Below the pieces are notes generated by a model. It made no database searches and was not told the DNA's origin. It saw only the letters and a program-made list of their open reading frames with translations. Made by a program: the position numbers and the translations under genes. 64,000 bases of DNA, from contig RDEW01000005.1 of the NCBI GenBank assembly GCA_011109175.1, positions 966,903 through 1,030,902 of the forward strand. Direction: 5' to 3'. The stretch comes from Dicyema japonicum. Taxonomy: Eukaryota; Dicyemida; Rhombozoa; Dicyemidae. Below, piece after piece: positions 12,605 to 22,232 of this stretch (positions are counted from its first letter, which is position 1; each line of letters begins with the position of its first letter).

Positions 12605-12776
12605 TTTTTTTTTTTTGGGTGTATGTCCCTTATAGGTTTGCAGTGAAATGATCACGTCATTCGTCAAATCATCGTAGGTGCGTGGACCTTCATCCGAAAT
12701 GTACAGCAGCGGATTCGAACTAGGGTCCATCAGGCCTATTGCCCGGTACTCGTTACACTGCGCCACCCCGCCTAGC
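12605..12776 (-). mobile_element. SINE1 copy with poly-A tail
   Basis: Read on the minus strand: a tRNA-like head GGCGGGGTGGCGCAGTG ... TAGTTCGAATCCGCTG (box B at about 12710), a body with CATTTCGGATGAAGGTCCAC, and the end GGACATACACCC followed by about 16 A. It is a tRNA-derived SINE, not a tRNA gene: the anticodon arm does not fold cleanly and the transcript runs on into the body. Confidence 0.75.
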
Positions 12777-13079
12777 TAATAAATTATAGAGTGGAAGTCA
12801 ACGAGACAATAAAATATCTACCAAATTGGAAGGCACAGGGATAGACTATATAATTTTTTGTGAAGAAATTTAACTCCACGAATTTCAATAAAATAGTGAA
12901 AGTTATAAATTGAGAATCTATTAATGGTGACTGGTTTTAGGGATTACTTATGATTCCTAACCATGGAAGCGTGCGTTCTGAATGTCACAAGTTTATTGAT
13001 AAATTGTATTAATCAAAAACTCGGGGATTATGTGGAGGTTTTTGGTCTCTTCTCTGAAAATCAAAGGGTAGAGAAAAAG

Positions 13080-13720
13080 GTTTCAGAGTTCTAGAAAGCA
13101 AGCCCTAATTAACAAATAAATAAAATAAATAAAAAATGGATTGTTTGCTGCATGATTTATGTCAAAAAAGCTTTTTACGACATAATTTTCTTTAAAATCA
13201 TGAATTCTGAATGAATTGTTGCCGTAAGATCTAATATTTCACAATGGAAAGTGAAATTTAAATTAAATAATGAAGATATTTGGGATATTTTTTGAAAGAG
13301 GTATTCAGCATGGACACAGTCTTTTCTCGATCCACTGAGAAGATTTCTTCTCGAAAAATACCCAAAAGATTCAATCCTGAATGAAAATCAGTCAGTATCT
13401 TCATTTTCGACTAGCCACTCTTTTTTCACAGACAAACTAAATCTAGTCTCAAATAACGAGGATGTTATTGTAAAAATTATGGAAGATGAGAATTTTTATA
13501 TCAACGCTATTGGTTTTGAAAAGAATCTGGAAAATATCAAAGGAAACTAGGCTATTAATGGAATTGACGGATATAAATACTTGGTTGTACTGGGGGCCCT
13601 AATGGTCAGATTCAAAGTCAGAAATGTTGAAAATAAGATCTACACAAGTCAACAGAAGAATTGCGAGTTTCGTGACCTCTAAACTAAATTAAATGAATAT
13701 CTTCAATATAAAGAGCGTAA
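13080..13720 (+). mobile_element. Reverse-transcriptase remnant of unassigned LINE
   Basis: Readings VKKAFYDIIFFKIMNSE (about 13165), NISQWKVKFKLNNEDIW, GIQHGHSLFS at the position of a G-x-QGD-x-L-S motif (about 13305) and INGIDGYKYLVVLG (about 13560) follow the order of a reverse transcriptase palm, but in two frames with stops. The clade is not clear; it is unlike families A to D here. Confidence 0.45.
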
Positions 13721-13724
13721 GTTC

Positions 13725-14005
13725 TGGGTAAGAGGCCTGATGGCCTCTAGTTATAATCTCGCTGCTCATCCCAGTTGAAGGTTCCAGGCATCTACGATGT
13801 TTTGCCTAGACGAGTGACGACGTCATCAGTGAATACATCAATGCGAACCGGATCGTCTATAAAGGACATACACGCAACAAAAATATAAGGTTCTCCCTCT
13901 GTGATTAGTCATCATTACTGTGTTCTGCCCGAGCGGAACTATAGCTTATATGGCTCTGCGTAAAAGTGCAATCTTTATTACTTTGTTGGACTTATTGATA
14001 CGGAA
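13725..14005 (+). mobile_element. SINE1 copy with extended 3' part
   Basis: The tRNA-like head is partly decayed (GGCCTCTAGTTATAATCTCG). The body has GAAGGTTCCAGGCATCTACG and CCGGATCGTCTATAAAGGAC, then GCAACAAAAA, followed by TTCTGCCCGAGCGGAACTAT and AAAAGTGCAATC. The layout matches the copy at 50340-50670. Confidence 0.65.
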
Positions 14006-14164
14006 CCATACGGAAATGAATTGATTCAGTAATTTTTTAAAAACTAACCAAACATCAGTACACTTTAAACCAGCAAATGAACGTCACTTTCCCGACCATT
14101 AGCGTCACTTTCCCGATCAATAATATTTTCCCTTATCCCAATTGTTAATGATTAGAAAGTGACG

Positions 14165-14285
14165 TTAATGGAATGTAAATCTTTTATCATAACTGTTCTT
14201 TACTTAAATAAAGTATGTCCTGCCTGAGTGGAGCTTAAAGTAATATGACTTTTCGTAGATTGCGGTATTATTATATCGATTTTGG
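14165..14285 (+). repeat. SINE1 3' part (truncated)
   Basis: Contains TTCTTTACTTAAATAAAGTA, TGTCCTGCCTGAGTGGAGCT and downstream ATATGACTTTTCG, matching the 3' parts of the other SINE1 copies. Confidence 0.5.
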
Positions 14286-14539
14286 GATTTTTAATTTTGT
14301 TATATAGCCAATCATACATAACAAAAATACTTCCCCTGGGACGCTATTGGATGATCACGCCACGAGAATAGATGTTTGCGTGGTTATCGCTGTAGATGTG
14401 ACGCTAAAGTTCTTCACGGAGGAGCCAAAAGCACAGAGCAATCAGTAAAGTTATTGCGTGAAGACCGGAAGCGGCCGGATTCCCTGTTCAATTAGAACCT
14501 CTCGGACTGACACTAGCCAAAAAAAGTCGTGACGATTTA

Positions 14540-15010
14540 ATAACTGCAAGCCGAAACAGATTTGTGGATACAGCAAATAAAACTTCAGTACATCTAAAAG
14601 ACCTTGAGTTTGAATTGACTTTCCATGTCAGCGGAAAAATCTTCATATGCTATTTTTACCTCCTATCGGAGAAAAAGACATTAAAGAATTCAGGGAGTGA
14701 TCCCTGTTCAACTATTCACCTCACTACTTAACCAAGTGGCAATCCGGAACAATTGGTCCGGTTTCATTATTCCGATCTTTTTTTTCGATCAGCAGTAGAA
14801 GCCGCCGAAACGCCTAAATTGAAGGAAAAAAACCAACTCCTCTCCAATTCTGCTGAAAAAGAAGCATCTTAGAATAAGGAAAAATGTGGTTACTATGGGA
14901 AGCACCGCAAAAACCTCTCGACCCAATTGAGGTCTATCGAGATCACTTAATTAAATAATTTAACTGCTTCTTTCTTGGTGTTCCCTATGTGACGATTTTC
15001 TTTCCTTTTT
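14540..15010 (+). mobile_element. LINE family A 3' end fragment
   Basis: A reading LSMSAEKSSYAIFTSYRR corresponds to LSIFRHKSTYTIFTTDR of the 59.8 kb copy. The end (MGSTAKTSRPN) corresponds to its GTLEEHRKNLS, and the 3' tail has GATCACTTAATTAAATAATT and TTTCTTGGTGTTCCC. Confidence 0.65.
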
Positions 15011-15413
15011 CCGTAATAAATTGTTTGAATTAAATATAACAATGATTGTTAAATTATAATTGATTTATGATAAAAGTCATCACTAATGACAGGCATAATG
15101 ATTTAATGACAAGTGTGGTAACCAGTCTACCATGGTAACCAGTCCAGCATGTCACATAATATATAACATTTTGGAAGTTTAATATACTTTTTTCATTTTA
15201 TAATTAAGCACTCTTGTTCATGGTTAATAAACCACTTTTGTTCATAAATTATCTCAGAATTGACAATTAATGTTTATCTAATTTTGAGCTATTATGATTC
15301 AGCAAAATAAACGCTGAATAATAATGATTCAATTAATTTTAATATAAAATGTGATTTTATTTTTATCGAATATAAAATTTAAAATGTAACTCAATCTGTT
15401 GATTTTGTTTAGA

Positions 15414-16097
15414 ATGTCGTCTCTCGTTGGAAAGCCTGCTCCAAGTTTTGAAGGAACTGCTCTTGTTAACTCAAAATTCGAGGAGATTACAAACGAGAAA
15501 TATTTAGGAAAATATGTCGTCCTGTTTTTTTATCCATGCGATTTGTGATATTTTATAAGATTATTCTGTAGTACCTTCGTCTGTCCAACTGAGATAATTT
15601 CCTTCAATGATAGGCTTAGAGAATTTGAGGAATTTGATACTCATATTATTTCTTGTTCTACTGACACTGTTTTCTCTCACTTTCAATGGTTTTTAAACAC
15701 ATTTTTTTATCTGAAGGACTCAAATGTCTAGAAAAGAAGGAGGACTTGGAAAAATTGATTTTCCTATGTTAGCTGATAGAAACCATTCTATAACCAAGGC
15801 TTATGGAATCCTTTCAGAAAGTGGAAATGCATATCGGTAGAACATGTAGTTTTATTAATAGAGGACTTTTTATCATAAACCGTGAGGGAATGGTGTGCAG
15901 TGCTACAGTTAACGATATGCCTGTTGGGAGAAGTGTGGATGAAACACTAAGAGTTGTACAGGCCTTTCAGAGTTTTGATGTATATGGTGAAGGTATTTTA
16001 CTAGCTGATTTAAGTTTGTCCTGCGAATTGGAACCCTGGGAAAAAGACAATAAAACCAACAACGAATGATTCAAAGGAATATTTTGAATCAGTTTAG
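15414..16097 (+). CDS. PRDX: Typical 2-Cys peroxiredoxin (thioredoxin peroxidase)
   Basis: Four introns, 15545-15571 (27 nt), 15689-15716 (28), 15837-15861 (25) and 15993-16014 (22), split a 193-residue protein. It reduces hydrogen peroxide and alkyl hydroperoxides with electrons from thioredoxin. The peroxidatic cysteine sits in FTFVCPTEI and the resolving cysteine in [15 protein letters not shown]; both are present, as are the GGLG loop and the C-terminal EYF, the pair linked in eukaryotic enzymes to sensitivity to over-oxidation. The [14 protein letters not shown] block is canonical. No signal peptide is visible, so a cytosolic (PRDX1/2/4-like) form is likely. Each exon junction restores the conserved sequence exactly, so the model is firm. 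A pyrimidine-rich stretch ending in TTTAG stops one base before the ATG. A partial antisense copy of exons 3-4 lies at 28795-28928. Confidence 0.96.
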
Positions 16098-16099
16098 AT

Positions 16100-16440
16100 T
16101 AGTGACTCTTTTTCGGGTTAAATTTGGCTTTCTTTTGTTCTAATACTCATACTTTAACCTGTGTGTCTAATGATCCTCAAGTCTGGTGACTCAATATCTG
16201 TTTCTCAGAACCATGGTGTTGTTCTACTTTAATTAAAAATATACCGGTTACTGAGTATTTGCTTAAGATGGTTAATGGCACTTCTAGAATGTGACCCAAT
16301 AAGTTGTAGAGTACCACTTTAAGTGAATTAAAGTTTCAGAGGCTTAAGAAAATCGTTTAAAGTGGCTCTTCAATGATTTAATAGTCAGCAAACAACTATG
16401 CAGAAAAAATATCAAATCTCTAAGAAAAACTGTGTCAGGT
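16100..16440. other. 3' flank of the peroxiredoxin gene
   Basis: No supported feature. Confidence 0.4.
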
Positions 16441-16441
16441 T

Positions 16442-16946
16442 CAGGGGTACCAAAGCTTTCTGCTGCCCAGGGCGAGTGTATGATAATGATGCCCCTTATA
16501 ACTATTGACTTAAAAACACGTGGCTAAATAAATTATAGATGTTGTCATACATGAGAATGAATAAATAAAGATGAGGTGGATCATTATTTAATTAAACAAA
16601 AAATCACTCACTTCCATGTCCACTAGCTCCTTTGCTGTCAACAAAGTCTTCTTTCATCTCACTTATCAGGAATTTCTTTTCAACGCTGAAAAAGATAAAC
16701 TTGGCAGGCGCTAATTTGACATAATTCACAGCGGAAACGCACGTGCAATCGATTAAAATCCGTGCACTCAAAGTCTTCAGCGCTGTCAATAGAACACGGT
16801 GATCGCTAGCAGTCGATCTTGTCTGTGGTGAAAAACATAGAGAAATAAGTGAGTATAGCTTAATAATGTGCACTCCCATGGCTTGGATCTGCTGCCCCCT
16901 ACAGCGTGCTGCCCCAATGGCCCCCTCTAGCCACGCCCCTGGTTAT
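16442..16946. mobile_element. Possible non-autonomous hAT-like element
   Basis: The left edge reads CAGGGGTACCAAAGC and the right edge, reverse-complemented, reads CAGGGGCGTGGCTAGAGG; CAGGGG-type ends are typical of hAT elements. The inner ends are both rich in CTGCCC-type motifs. I could not find a matching 8-bp duplication, so this is tentative. A minus-strand open frame of 91 codons (16604-16879) inside it shows no known domain. Confidence 0.3.
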
Positions 16947-17269
16947 GTCCACCGATAACTTATGATAAGCACATTATCTTGCTTATTGTGATGTACAGCA
17001 AATGAGGTTTTATTACTATCTCCACCTTTATCAAAAATTATGCATTCTCAGCAATAGGCTGCACCTTATAAGTCCGCAACTTTCTGGAATGTGACATTCC
17101 ATATTTTTTTCGCAAAATTAAGAAGAGTCTCACTCCGAAACTGGAACTGAATATACCTTAACGCTTTTTCCAATAAATCTTTCACAATTACACCGTCTTC
17201 CAACTTTTGGGATTTAATCCACAATAATAAAAACATAAGGGCATCCATGAATATCCTCGAGAGCCGAAG

Positions 17270-17385
17270 ACAGCACAGTGTAGAAAAGTGGTTCTCAACC
17301 TTTTTTTAATCCCCCCCCACGAATTTTTTTCGCCCCTTATTTCACAAATCACAGAAATTATTTAAGAAATATTTTTTATTTAAAA
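17270..17385. repeat. hAT-type terminal-like sequence and C homopolymer
   Basis: GTGGTTCTCAACCTTTTTTT followed by a run of eight or more C and then CGCCCC resembles the end of Charlie-type hAT elements. The partner end was not found. A minus-strand frame of 60 codons (17066-17248) next to it could be transposase debris, without a motif to prove it. Confidence 0.3.
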
Positions 17386-17389
17386 ATCA

Positions 17390-18170
17390 TAGTTTTAATG
17401 AGATTTCTGTGGTTGATGAGTATTCACAAAATTCTCTAAATTTTTTTTTTTTTCGTAAGTGCAATCCTTATCTGTCCTCTTTCTTGTTTCGTTTTTTCCC
17501 GATGACTTTGTTGAGAGTGCTAAATCCTTTTTCTACGCAATATGAAGTCGGAAAACATGATAATTGGAGTCATTTTCCCATAATTTCGGGACTTTATCTT
17601 CATCCCCAGAACTGTGAAAGGTTTTCACTCTTGAATTTGATTTTGAGTGTTTCTTTTTTTAATTCAATTAATTCTTCTTGAAATTTTTCGTCACAATCAT
17701 GCGGAACTTCGTAACAATCATAGGGTTAATCATCCAATCTGAAAATAAATTAAATAACAAATTTTTTAATTATCTCTGCAACTTTGTATGAATAAAATAG
17801 TCCAGAAACATTTTAAAATATAATTTTGTTAAGAAGAGAAGTTAAAGTACTTTTATTTTCATAATTCTTTTTTTATTCAACAAAATTTCTGTTTTTTCCA
17901 ATTGAGTTGAGATGTTTACGCTTTAAATGTTCGATTAAGCGCGATGGTTTCATTGCCTCATTGGAAAAAACACTGTACAATATTGCGAACAAAGCGGTTT
18001 ATGAAGATCCTGAAGATTTTTAATAAATCCAAAAGAAATATATTCCTTTTTATAGGTTCTAACTTTGTTTGAACAAGACTCATCACGAAATATTAGAAAT
18101 CAATTTATTGCTTATTGAATCGCCACGCTCTTGCCACGCTCTTGCCATGCTGTTGTTGTGGTTGCCTATT
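17390..18170. other. AT-rich intergenic, nothing recognised
   Basis: Low-complexity AT-rich DNA; no supported coding region. Confidence 0.4.
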
Positions 18171-18179
18171 TTTTTACTT

Positions 18180-18300
18180 TTATTCTATCAGTTTATTCCA
18201 TCTTATTCTATCCTAATTTATCAATCCTATTCTATCAATAATATTCAATCCTTTTCTATCCTATCTTGTTCTATCTTTTTTTGTATTTCCTTGTTCTACC
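18180..18300 (+). repeat. Degenerate TTCTATC/TCTATC simple repeat
   Basis: Imperfect repeats of TCTATC, TTCCATC and TTCTATC run directly up to the ATG of the LINE C PHD-finger frame at 18301. Confidence 0.6.
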
Positions 18301-20035
18301 ATGGATAATCTATCCAATGTTATTAGTACATCTATCAAAACGACCGGCGAAGTCGCTAACTGTACGAAATGCCTCCTTTCAAACACCCGGAAATTGGGGG
18401 TTATCTGCTCCCAATGTTGTTGTTTTTTCCATATCGACTGCGTTAAACTATCCAAGAAAACTGTGGAGATCTTAAATACCTGGATTTGACATTCATGCAT
18501 TCTTTCGCTCGTCCGAAAAATGTCTTCTCCGTCTGTGTTTAGTGATTTTCCACGGGTGATGCTCTCCCAGATCTCTGCTCTGAGATCGAGGATGAAAATG
18601 AGGATCATTGAGGCAGGAAACTCTTTCATACCTCATCGATTCTGCTCTTTCTTACTTGCATCCTGAAGACTGGACCACAGTTCTCCGTTTCGCTCCTTTT
18701 GTTCTCGGTGCTAGTCCTCCCTCCTCTGTTAGTTCCCAGATCAGGAGTAATGCCAAATCCATTATGACTACGAATCTGGACACTTGCTTGCGGATCATAG
18801 TATCACCTTACGAGGACGGGAGAATTGTATGGACTCCCCCAGAAGCGATAATTTAATAGAACGAAAGCTCATCGAAGGGGATATCCGCGCCACTCTCAGG
18901 GTTGTTGAGTCATTCAGCCTCAACCTTGTAAACGACCGCTGGGAAACACTCCCTGAGGCCACTTGATCATATTAAAAGTCTTCCCGTGCCTGTTATTTCA
19001 GAGGAGCCAGTTATTTAATCTTTCGCAGCTCCAGCAGCTGCCGGATCGATGGTTTACGACATAAGTATGTAAAAGATCTCATCTCTGGAAGCACTGCCGA
19101 GAGGAACTTAATCAGATCTATTACAAATTTGGTCAACTGACTAATGAGTGATGCCATTGACTCTTTGGCGAGGAACCTTTTCTTCAATGCTCTTTTACAC
19201 GTTTTCGTCCAATTGCCGTTGGAAATTTCTTCAGACGTTTAACAAGATTTCAGTGAAACTTGTATGTAACCGCCTGAGTAAGGAGATTTCTTTAACCTAG
19301 ATAAGCGTTGATGTCCCTCATGGATGTGAGGCCGCTATCCATTCAACACGCCTGTAATCCCAGAGAGTGCAAACTACTTCTGAAGCTAGACTATCTCCAA
19401 TGCATTCAATTCTCACAGGCGTGACCGCATGTTGGAGTTCTGCGTTTCTAAAACGCCTGAAATAACCAAATTTCTCCATCTTTCTTACAGATTTGAGAGT
19501 TCTCTTGTCTCGGTGATCACAGCAAGGTGATCCCATTGGACCTCCCCTTTTCTCCATTACTAGTGACCACGTTATTCATAAGACTTCGACCCCTCTTCAT
19601 ATTTGGTACCTTGACGACGGAACAATAAGTGTCACCGCCTCGATTCGACGCATTGGAAATCGTTATTCCTGCTCTGTTAGAACTCGGTCTGCAAGTGAAT
19701 ATGCGGAAGACAGAGATCATAAATGTTAGCTTTCGCCGGTCGTATTTTCCAAACCAGCCTTGAGGCCTTGTTCCCTGGTCGAGGATAGTCGAGTCTTCTG
19801 GTACAGTTCTCCTTTAATGCTCTCTATTCTTGTCCGGGATGGAAAAGTTTATGAAGAGAAAGGTCGACTGACGGAAAGGCTTAAAACTCTTACACTTCCA
19901 AGGATAGCTCCCAATAATGTTAGGAGAATTGGTTTAAGGTTTCCTTCCGATTTGGCAATTCCATGCTACCTTTCGTCCCCCCAAGCTGCCGTGCCTTGGC
20001 CAACTCAATTTTATGTTCATGCCACGGATTGAGTC
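18301..20035 (+). mobile_element. LINE family C, 5' half with PHD finger and WYLDDG RT
   Basis: The ATG at 18301 opens a PHD/zinc-finger-like segment: CTKCLLS, ICSQCCCFFHIDCVKLS, then WIxxHSC. Downstream come AERNLIRSITNLV (about 19095), NLFFNALLHVF, VPHGCEAAIHSTR (about 19310), AFNS-R-RDRMLE (about 19390), QQGDPIGPPLFSIT (about 19520) and IWYLDDGTISV (about 19600), the palm of a reverse transcriptase with YLDD in place of the usual FADD/YADD. Frames shift repeatedly and the C-terminal endonuclease half is missing. It complements the C-terminal copies at 415, 11645, 49195 and 63545. Confidence 0.7.
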
Positions 20036-20079
20036 TGGACCCTGTGTTTGACGTAATTGTGTAGCAGTGGACAGCAAAC

Positions 20080-20345
20080 AGGCTCGGTGTTCCGGAAAAA
20101 ATTTACCTTAAAAAGACTGGGAAAAAATCCTTTGTGAAAAAAGCTAATATAAAACAGAAATCTGTATTCCCCATAGTCTTCATCCAGTTAGGTGGATACT
20201 TTAGTTTCGTTAAGGAATGCAACACCCACTCCATAATGCTGTAGATCTTGACAAAGCTGATTTTTTAGTATTTCAGAACTGATTCCTCTCACATTAAAAG
20301 TCATTATGCTGAAATTCTTTTGTCCGTAGTGTTTTTGAGACATTA
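20080..20345 (-). mobile_element. LINE family D endonuclease fragment
   Basis: Minus strand: IMTFNVRGISSEILKNQLCQ followed by DLQHYGVGVAFLNETKVS is the start of an AP-type endonuclease. It lies after the end of the family D reverse transcriptase below and in the same direction, so it belongs to a separate copy. Confidence 0.6.
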
Positions 20346-20459
20346 ACAGCACTTAGTTCTAGAGAGGGACGTCACCAAATCAACTTATCCGGTGTTATTA
20401 AATTAAAATGCATAAAATAATGTTTGAGACAACAGGGGGAATAGGCGGAAATCGTTTCG

Positions 20460-22110
20460 TTTCCTAAAGAAACTTGATCCGTTGCCATGTTCCGTAGCAT
20501 ATCTATAGATCATCTTCATCTTTAAGACACTTTCCAATCATCCTGAGATCTTCATCTAGGATTACCGGCAGTGTTGTCCTCGGCCGGCCGTGGAAACGCG
20601 AAGCCTCTAAGATAAATCCTCTCCATTGCTATGTTGGCAGGGGTCCCCTATCGTAGCGGAGTATGTATCTAAACAGCCTCCATCTCGAATCAGTAATATC
20701 ATATGATATTGACTCAGTTCCTGTCCTCTTGTATAAGATTTCGGATGGCATTTTGAAAAGGCTTCGGAAAGAAAGGAGTGCTCGGAGATGATTTCTGTGA
20801 AAAGAATTCAACTTTTCGAGTTCCTGCCTTGTACATGCCCATGTACCGACATTATATAATAGGATAGGCCTCACTAGTGACATTTCATAGTCTCATTCGA
20901 GTTTTAGGGTCAAGCCCATTGTGCAGAAGACAGGTCTTTATTTTGTTGAAAGCGACGTTAGCTAGTGTCTTCCTTCGTGTTATATCTTCGGTGTCACCGA
21001 GAAGGGATCCAAGTTTTTTTGATCTGCGCCAGTGCTCTCGGTCCTTTCCTCACTTTTTTTAGCTTCGTGATTTGTTTTGTTTGTGTTTACTTTTAATGAC
21101 CATTCAGCCATTTTATCAGGCATTTTCTCCAAAAGTGCAATTAACTCTTCTTTGTTATTCGAAATAAAGTCCACGTCATCCGCATGTGCTATTATGCTCG
21201 TTCCTTCCGATATGAGGCTTCAAGTCTCGTAGAGCTGCCTCCAGATAAATAATACACAAAATCGGGGATAATGGATCTCCTTGAGGGGTACCAATTGCCG
21301 TTTCAAATGTCCTCGATAAAGCTTTCCCAGTCCTGACTATAAACTTGTGTCCGTCAGAGTGTCCTGACCATCCTAATCGTTGAGCCTCCAAAAATGCTCC
21401 AGTATTTGCAGCAGCTTGTTCCGGTCGACGGAATCAAAGTCTTTGACATATCAATCCCAGAATAGTTGTCGTTATTTAAATTTTTGAACAGTCGCTCTTT
21501 CCATTTGTGGCTCCATGTAACATCTGACGTTGATCTCTCTTTGCGGAAGCCACTTTGATAAGCCGACAGGTAAGAGTCTAGGCGTCCCTTCATTTTTGAA
21601 ACGTAATATTGGCTAGTATCTTCCGCAATGTGTTGGTTAAGACCACTGGTCTTAGGTTCTCAACTTTCCTCGCTTTTTTGTTTGGCTTCTGTACTGGTAT
21701 CAAAAGTCCTTCTCCAAGTGGCAAGGTGGTTCCTTTACTGTACGTTTCGTTTAGAATCCAGGCAATTATCTTGTATAGTTTTTGCGATCCATATGTGAAA
21801 AATTCACCATTTAAGCCATCTTGGCCGGGACTCTTATTGTCTTCAGTTTGAAATTTGCTGTCATCACTTCTTCCAAAGTTATTTCTTCGTCTAATTTCCT
21901 CTGATCCGTGTTAATTGTGAGTTTTTTGCTATTTTTTATACGAATTGTGCTTCAAAATAGTCCTCTATAAGTTTTGCAACTTCTTGTTGGTTAGCAATAT
22001 GTTTTCCTTCTTCATCTAAGCTCCATAAAACTTCGAATTGTCTTTAAGGCCTTCGATTTTTTCTATTTTTATTATTGTTTCGTTCTTTAATATCCGACGT
22101 GCAGCTTTTC
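20460..22110 (-). mobile_element. LINE family D (third APE-type LINE), RT to C-terminus
   Basis: Minus strand in order: PVPKPNKKARKVENLRPVVL (about 21700), AYQSGFRKERSTSDVTW, GTPQGDPLSPILCIIYLEAA (about 21290), ADDVDFISNNKEELIALL (about 21180), a thumb/C-terminal region LVRPILLYNVGTWA...LEKLNSFHRNHLR...RWRLFRYILR (20880-20640), and FHGRPRTTLP (about 20580). The TPQGD box and ADDVDFI are characteristic and set it apart from families A to C. I cannot fix its clade by eye. Confidence 0.7.
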
Positions 22111-22232
22111 TTATTTTCTTTTTGTGTTTTTGATAAACAATTCTTTTTAGTTTAAAAAATAATAATCTTTTGTATTAAAAAAATAAAAAAATAAATTATA
22201 TAATTTGAAACATCTACCATTTAGTGATTTAA

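Noticed and set aside
12700-12730. tRNA gene at the GGTTCGAATCC-type box B
   Set aside because: The head belongs to SINE1, the anticodon arm does not fold properly and the conserved body follows. The same holds for 48385, 50377 and 28730.
18301-18490. Host PHD-finger protein
   Set aside because: No intron-joined continuation is found and LINE C reverse transcriptase sequence follows on the same strand, so it is best read as the LINE N-terminus.
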